A program made the position numbers and the translations under genes. Positions 59,190 through 64,000 of a stretch of DNA of 64,000 nt are shown here, one piece after another (the stretch's first letter is position 1; each line of letters starts with the position of its first letter). The DNA is from Endomychus coccineus (taxonomy: Eukaryota; Arthropoda; Insecta; Coleoptera; Endomychidae). The notes below the pieces were generated by a model. It saw only the letters and a list, made by a program, of their open reading frames with translations. It was not told where the DNA came from and did no database searches. The stretch lies in NCBI GenBank assembly GCA_958510875.1, contig OY294067.1, positions 280,755,242 through 280,819,241 of the forward strand, in the 5' to 3' direction.

Positions 59190-59364
59190 CTAATTTTTTT
59201 GCAAGGCGTGCTTCCTGAGCTAATGAAAAATGTAAACGTTCCAATGGAGATACAGAATGCGGTTTCAACAGACGATGTACTTGCACATTTTGCCTGACAT
59301 GTGTAGGATCACCTAAACCAACAATTGCCCTGGGCGATGGATCAGAAGTGGAGGACTGACCCAT
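59190..59364 (-). CDS. Unidentified exon candidate next to a transposase fragment
   Basis: The minus-strand frame reads SSTSDPSPRAIVGLGDPTHV, then KPHSVSPLERLHFSLAQEAR and LAKKL, up to a consensus-like donor TTAG|GTAAAT at 59190/59189. Its composition looks like a real protein rather than AT-rich noise, but I cannot name the family. Its 5' side abuts or overlaps a Tc1-like transposase fragment, so a start at the ATG at 59364 or an acceptor just inside it are both possible. Its phase (1) does not fit directly onto the Awh LIM1 exon. Confidence 0.35.
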
Positions 59365-59520
59365 TGGCCAGCGCGAAGTCCCGATTTAACCCCGTTGGAT
59401 TTTCCTCTGGGATTACATCAAGTCCTTGGACTATGAAGCCCTTGTTGTCAACCAAGAGGAACCTGTTAGGGATAGTGATAGGCAGCTTGTGTTTTCAGGA
59501 AGCAAGATCCGCACATTATT
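59350..59520 (+). mobile_element. Fragment of a Tc1/mariner-type transposase gene
   Basis: A frameshifted reading of RSPDLTPLDF followed by a degenerate LWDYIKS matches the third-Asp region of the same superfamily as the transposase at 15960-16956. Only about 60 codons remain. Confidence 0.6.
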
Positions 59521-59859
59521 CTGGGTGTGCGATTCCATGCTTCTATGGACAAGTTTATGTAACCAATTTGGTGTGTCGCCATTTTGAATCATTATTATAA
59601 ATTTATTATGTTTGCTTTATTTTGGATAAAAATTACTTGAATATCGTCTTATGGTGTCAAGAGATAACATTACGTTTTTGCACCATACTTAATTCAGGAA
59701 CAAAATGGCTCATTGCGACTAGGGGCTTATATGCACAAATGTTCTACCACATTGTTCTATACAACCTTCTCAACTTTGGCAACATCTTTTTGAAACCACT
59801 TTCTGATCCCGTGTTGACAACCCGAAAGAATGTGATATAGTTTCCTTTTTCAATTATTT

Positions 59860-60060
59860 AGGTATTTGGACTCAATGTCGTGATGTCTCTACATAATTTT
59901 CAATTTGTTGTGAGTCACCCTTCTTATATACAGGAGTGATTTTTGACATCTTCAAGATATTTGGAAATTGACCAACTCTTATTGACATATTTATAATTTG
60001 TGTAATATAGAAGCTGCATTCATTTCGACAGACTTTGATAAGTGCTGTTGGTATCTTATC
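59860..60060 (-). mobile_element. LINE reverse-transcriptase fragment
   Basis: The minus strand reads IKVCRNECSFYITQIINMSI, then GQFPNILKMSKITPVYKKGD, the segment before RT motif 1 of jockey/CR1-type LINEs. The remaining element is absent. Confidence 0.65.
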
Positions 60061-60320
60061 ATATCCTATGGATATCAGAGTAAGAACAATCTAAAAAACC
60101 GTTTAGGTAATACTTTAGATAAAGTTTCCGACTTCGATCAATCCGGGATTTACGAAATCGACTGTGTTCAAAATGACATGCTATGTGGATCAAACTAAAA
60201 GGAATATTCTAACTCAGTATGAAGAACATTTTGCCTATATAAAAAAAATAATGGCGCAAAATCAACGTTAGACGAACATATAAATATAAATACAGGTCAT
60301 ACCATTTCTTAAGATAGCTT
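60060..60320 (+). mobile_element. Penelope-like element fragment (GIY-YIG start)
   Basis: KNNLKNRLGNTLDKVSDFDQ then SGIYEIDCVQNDMLCG matches the GIY-YIG entry region of PLEs; the following YIG and arginine parts are frameshifted. It is more diverged than the PLEs at 41-55 kb. Confidence 0.6.
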
Positions 60321-60675
60321 ATCCCTGTTATTTCACAGCACTGACAAATATCTAGGTATTTAAGAAGGAATAGAAACGAATAAACGAAAAAGCAATTTAT
60401 TAAATTCCGTTTTATCTCCAGCCGAGAGCCACGTCTTGGGTGCATTATTATACCCAAATAGTATTAAACAGGCACATTTTGATTTATACTTTAGTTTATT
60501 CTGATGATAGCTACTTGGTATCCAAAAGGTTACTTAAATTAACAGCATTTTCAGTGGATAAGGGTTCTTATTTCTATTTATAGCGCAATTGTTAAAGTCT
60601 TCACGCTGTAGGTAGAATTGATTGAAAAAATGAAACGTGTGGCACTCGGGGACTGCCACGGTAAAGCTATGCATA

Positions 60676-60750
60676 GCACTACGCCACTGGAAACAGTTGG
60701 GCAGAAAAACATCCACTACCCCTTCAAAATCTTCACGAATTATGAGTAAA
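60676..60750. repeat. Fragment of foldback element B
   Basis: ACTACGCCACTGGAAACAG and CCCTTCAAAATCTTCACGAA match the inner arm of the element at 10979-11670. Confidence 0.65.
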
Positions 60751-60863
60751 AAAGAGTATCATCTTGATCTCTATGAAGAGTATTCTGTGACAAGTGCATA
60801 GATAACTCTACTAACGCTAGTAGAGTTATCTATGGTGACAAGTGTCAGTTGACTTGTAAACAC

Positions 60864-61522
60864 AATTTTATACGAAAGTTTTAACGTTCAGATCTCGATA
60901 GCGCTTCCGGCTCCGGGATTTTCACGTGGCCTATCGAAATTAGAAGGTTCGAATTGTATAAAAACACAATTGCATGAACGCCAGACGACTTATGTAATTA
61001 ACTACGAACGTAATCATTTTTACATATCCTCGAGGAGCTCGCTGCGCGTAAGTTAGAGTTTATACATTTTACCTCTATTTTGTTAATTTGGGGCCGTTTC
61101 GAACCCCGTGCGGCCGGCGCCAGTTGTAATAAAGTGTTTTGGGCTATGGGCCGCTAGCTTTTACCCGCTTTCGGTATATTTAAGTAACTAGAAAATTCCC
61201 TTTCGTACGTCAGATGCTAGTAGGTGACAGCTGAGAATACCTCAAACTGTTTTAATTAAATTTTCCTATTTAATAGACATTTTGGGGCCCGAGACTATGC
61301 TATTTAGTTGGCCCCGTTCATAAACTAACGACATGGAGCGTAAACCGCATGCGAAAAGTCCTCGTTAAGACGTTCTATGTACCGTAAATTTGCACTTTTC
61401 TAACTCGCGACCTACGCGCTTCTCACGTGAACGTCATTCGATTTATCGAAAATTAACCAATTCAAAACAGTTTTCGACCCACTTTGGGGCTATCACGACC
61501 TTTTAAAAGGTTCAAAGTTAAC
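60864..61522 (+). repeat. 660-bp dispersed repeat, copy 2
   Basis: Matches 4839-5502 end to end in the same orientation with scattered substitutions and small indels. The partial open frame of copy 1 is broken here. Confidence 0.75.
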
Positions 61523-63825
61523 ATTTCGACAATTTTAAGCTTGGCCGAGCTACATGGTAGGCAGAGTGGTGGGTGTCAGGATATTTCGTTACGGTATTTG
61601 TTTTTTGTTTTTTTTTTCTTGATTCGGTCGCCGCGCTCAAAGCCCGCGATAAAAGCTATATGCAATAGCTTAAAAATATGGCGACGGTATTGAAGGCACT
61701 GAAAATGTAAATACATTATTTACATGGAATCATTAACGCAGCTGTTTCTCAATCACTATTGTTTAAAACAGTGTTTTGATATCGGAATATCAACTTCTAA
61801 ATATTTATTGATACTATTAAATATTTATATTGTGACAATAGAATCAAGAATCATTGTGAATAAATATTAGCTTGGTAATGCATTGGCCAGCCCAGTTGGC
61901 ATTAGTTACACTTTCACAAGAATATGCAAGTGATCTATGACAACACGTAATGGAGTTTTGCAAATTTCAATTACAATGGGTAAATAAGGATATATAAACA
62001 TAAAACTACTTCGAAGTTTTAGAAAGCAAAATATTAGTACATCAGGTATTTCAGACGTACCCGTTTAAATCTCATTTCAAGAAGAGAAGAAACGTTTCCA
62101 AAAATATATATCAAGTAGTTAATGGAATCTCTCATATCTTTTATGAAAAGTTTTCTAGAAGGGTTCATAGGTGTTAGTGGGAAGAAGTATTATATTAAAG
62201 CACATGCATACCTTTAAAAGTGTGTGATTTGAAAATAAAGTGTCGCGAAACTTCCAAATTCATTCTGATATTCTTCATGAGACTAAAACGGCAACAATGA
62301 AACGTTATTCACATTTATTTATATTCATCCAGTGTGCGGTCGAAAGCTACTTAAAATCTGATTACAACAATCTAGAAGGCACGAGCACAACAAAGCGTAA
62401 CAGTTGACAATCGGCTTTCACGCTTCTACAGCCTTCTTTTACCGAAATCATGAAGCGTGTCCCTAAACCTTGTGAATTTGTGAAAAATAACCGACATTTG
62501 TATTTCGAGAGGTTCACCCCATTGTGTATAGGTTTTATTGTGTTTTTGTAGTTGAAAATAATATATTCCAAAGAGTCAAGAGATCCTTAACTTTTGTAGC
62601 TCGAAGAACATCAATTGTTACTTTTATGTGATTTTCTACTGACATTGACTTGCGATTTTCGTTTCGATTGGCTCGAAATGGTTTAGAAATGTGTAAACAA
62701 ATAATGTGTTATTGTGGGAAAATCGATTTGATTATTTAATACGAATTTGATTATAACACACTGACTGGTTCGAAAATTATAAGTCAACTGTTTTCCAGAT
62801 GTACGATTGAATTTCAGTAGATTTTTATAATTCTCGTAAATCGTAGGTGTTCTTATTTTCTTCAAGGCAACTAAAAATTTCTCATGTACATTTGTTATAT
62901 CATTCATCCAAATATGTGTAGAAAATATTGATATTACACAGTATTATTCTGAATTTTATTGCTGGGATTTTGAATAACTATGATTTTATCATGCGATTTT
63001 TTTCTTAATTTTATAATTCTGCGATTTTCATTTCTGCAGCTTCCATAGACAAGTTTTTTGGAATCATAAAACAATTTTTATGACGACTAATTTGGAAATT
63101 TAGACACTACAATATGAATACTATAAAGAAACTAACTATCCAAGCATCGAGATGAAGGAGGAAAAAATATACAATATCATAGGTTATTGAAGAAGAACTT
63201 TTTTCCATAACAAAAAAGTTTGAAATTAGAATGAAACGGTTTGATAAACCTAATAATATTCAATAAAGTACAATTTTCAAAAATTAAATTACATAAGATA
63301 ACGAACACCTTTAACAAATGAGAAATAAATGAATATTTATTTATTTCTTCTTGACTTTTGTCAGATAACATTGATAATGTCTCTCTAGTATAGATCGATC
63401 AGTAACAATGAATGAATTTCCTCACACTTTCTCGCTCTGTTGAGCTCTATGAGAGAATGAAACAGCTGTCTGGAACTATTAGTTTGTAATGGTACTGATT
63501 GATCTAAACTAGACTCACCTTATCATAGATACCTAATGAACAAAACAATTCTTCCCAAAATTTACTCCTCATTACGATCGATATTGAACCATGGTTCAAT
63601 GAAATCTGTTCTAGGGCCGCCGCTTCAAAACAAACAGCTTACCTTATCGAATGCCCAAATGGCCGTCGTTCGTTCTGAACTTTAGCCAAACCAATTGTAA
63701 GACATTTCACTTCCAGCTCATTCCCCCTTCCATAATCAAAGATGATGGCACACTGGCTACTACCCCACAATAAAAAGCCTACCTTTTTCTGAAATATTTG
63801 CATCAAATTCTACTTTGGACTTACG
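61523..63825. other. AT-rich sequence upstream of the known Awh exons, no gene recognised
   Basis: No exon with family resemblance was found. The missing Awh start exon (ATG plus a few codons, phase-0 donor) could lie here or beyond the window and would be too short to detect by eye. Confidence 0.3.
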
Positions 63826-63978
63826 AGGGGAGGGACCCTCTTCATATTCATATACTATTTTAGCAAGCTTGTTAAATTCGTCAGTCATGAAAGAAGTATT
63901 CCCTTCTTCTTTAAAGCAGGCTAAGGTAACTCCGGTCTTTAAAAAAGGTAATAGAGAAAACATTTCCAGAACTAGAAA
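63826..63978 (+). mobile_element. LINE fragment (RT N-terminal region)
   Basis: The plus strand reads FPSSLKQAKVTPVFKKGNRE, the conserved segment before RT motif 1 in jockey/CR1-type LINEs, after LASLLNSSVM. It continues poorly toward the right edge. Confidence 0.7.
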
Positions 63979-64000
63979 AACATAAATATGTCATAGTCAT

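Noticed and set aside
63760..63963. Minus-strand open frame that looked like an exon with a donor at 63783
   Set aside because: The plus strand here encodes a recognisable LINE segment (AKVTPVFKKGN), so the minus frame is a shadow; its phase also does not fit Awh.

Overview
This window looks like insect nuclear DNA, possibly from a beetle (that last step is inference). It is AT-rich, its genes are split by introns, and it is packed with eukaryotic transposons. I found four host genes, all on the minus strand. From left to right they are Cog6 (Golgi tethering complex subunit 6, 2161-7425), Ugd/sugarless (UDP-glucose 6-dehydrogenase, 9915-23222), RpS6 (ribosomal protein S6, 27817-28557) and Arrowhead/Awh (LIM-homeodomain factor, coding exons from 31120 to 58088). 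Cog6 and Ugd can be assembled exon by exon into full-length proteins (about 626 and 480 aa). Awh lacks only its first few residues. A possible start exon of a fifth minus-strand gene lies at 552-572, and an unidentified exon candidate at 59190-59364.

The genes have ordinary housekeeping or developmental roles and do not form an operon. The distinctive content is the mobile DNA in the introns. Cog6 intron 7 holds a dead mariner and a 660-bp dispersed repeat. Ugd introns hold two foldback elements, a Tc1/mariner-type element with roughly 475-bp inverted repeats, and a decayed hAT. One Ugd intron appears to end in TG instead of AG. The 20.6-kb Awh intron between the two LIM-domain exons holds a THAP fragment, a LINE RNase H tail, a mariner, several Penelope-like element (PLE) lineages, two hAT elements, at least two further LINEs and several inverted-repeat elements.

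The most notable structure is at 48.1-55.2 kb. A jockey-type LINE is interrupted inside its reverse-transcriptase ORF by a hAT element with a perfect 8-bp target duplication. The same LINE is interrupted again in its 3' untranslated tail by a young PLE with a 14-bp target duplication. The PLE has an intact 665-aa reverse transcriptase plus GIY-YIG ORF, is preceded by a nearly identical inverted partial copy, and carries a type I hammerhead ribozyme in each terminal region. Two more hammerheads of the same family flank an ORF-less inverted PLE pair at 34.2-35.6 kb, in the Awh intron upstream of the terminal coding exon. A second PLE lineage at 41.5-44.8 kb carries decayed hammerhead-like motifs.

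From 58.1 kb to the right edge there is a large hairpin element and fragments of Tc1, LINE and PLE, a second copy of the 660-bp repeat, and AT-rich DNA with no recognised gene. I saw no rRNA gene, intact tRNA or CRISPR array.
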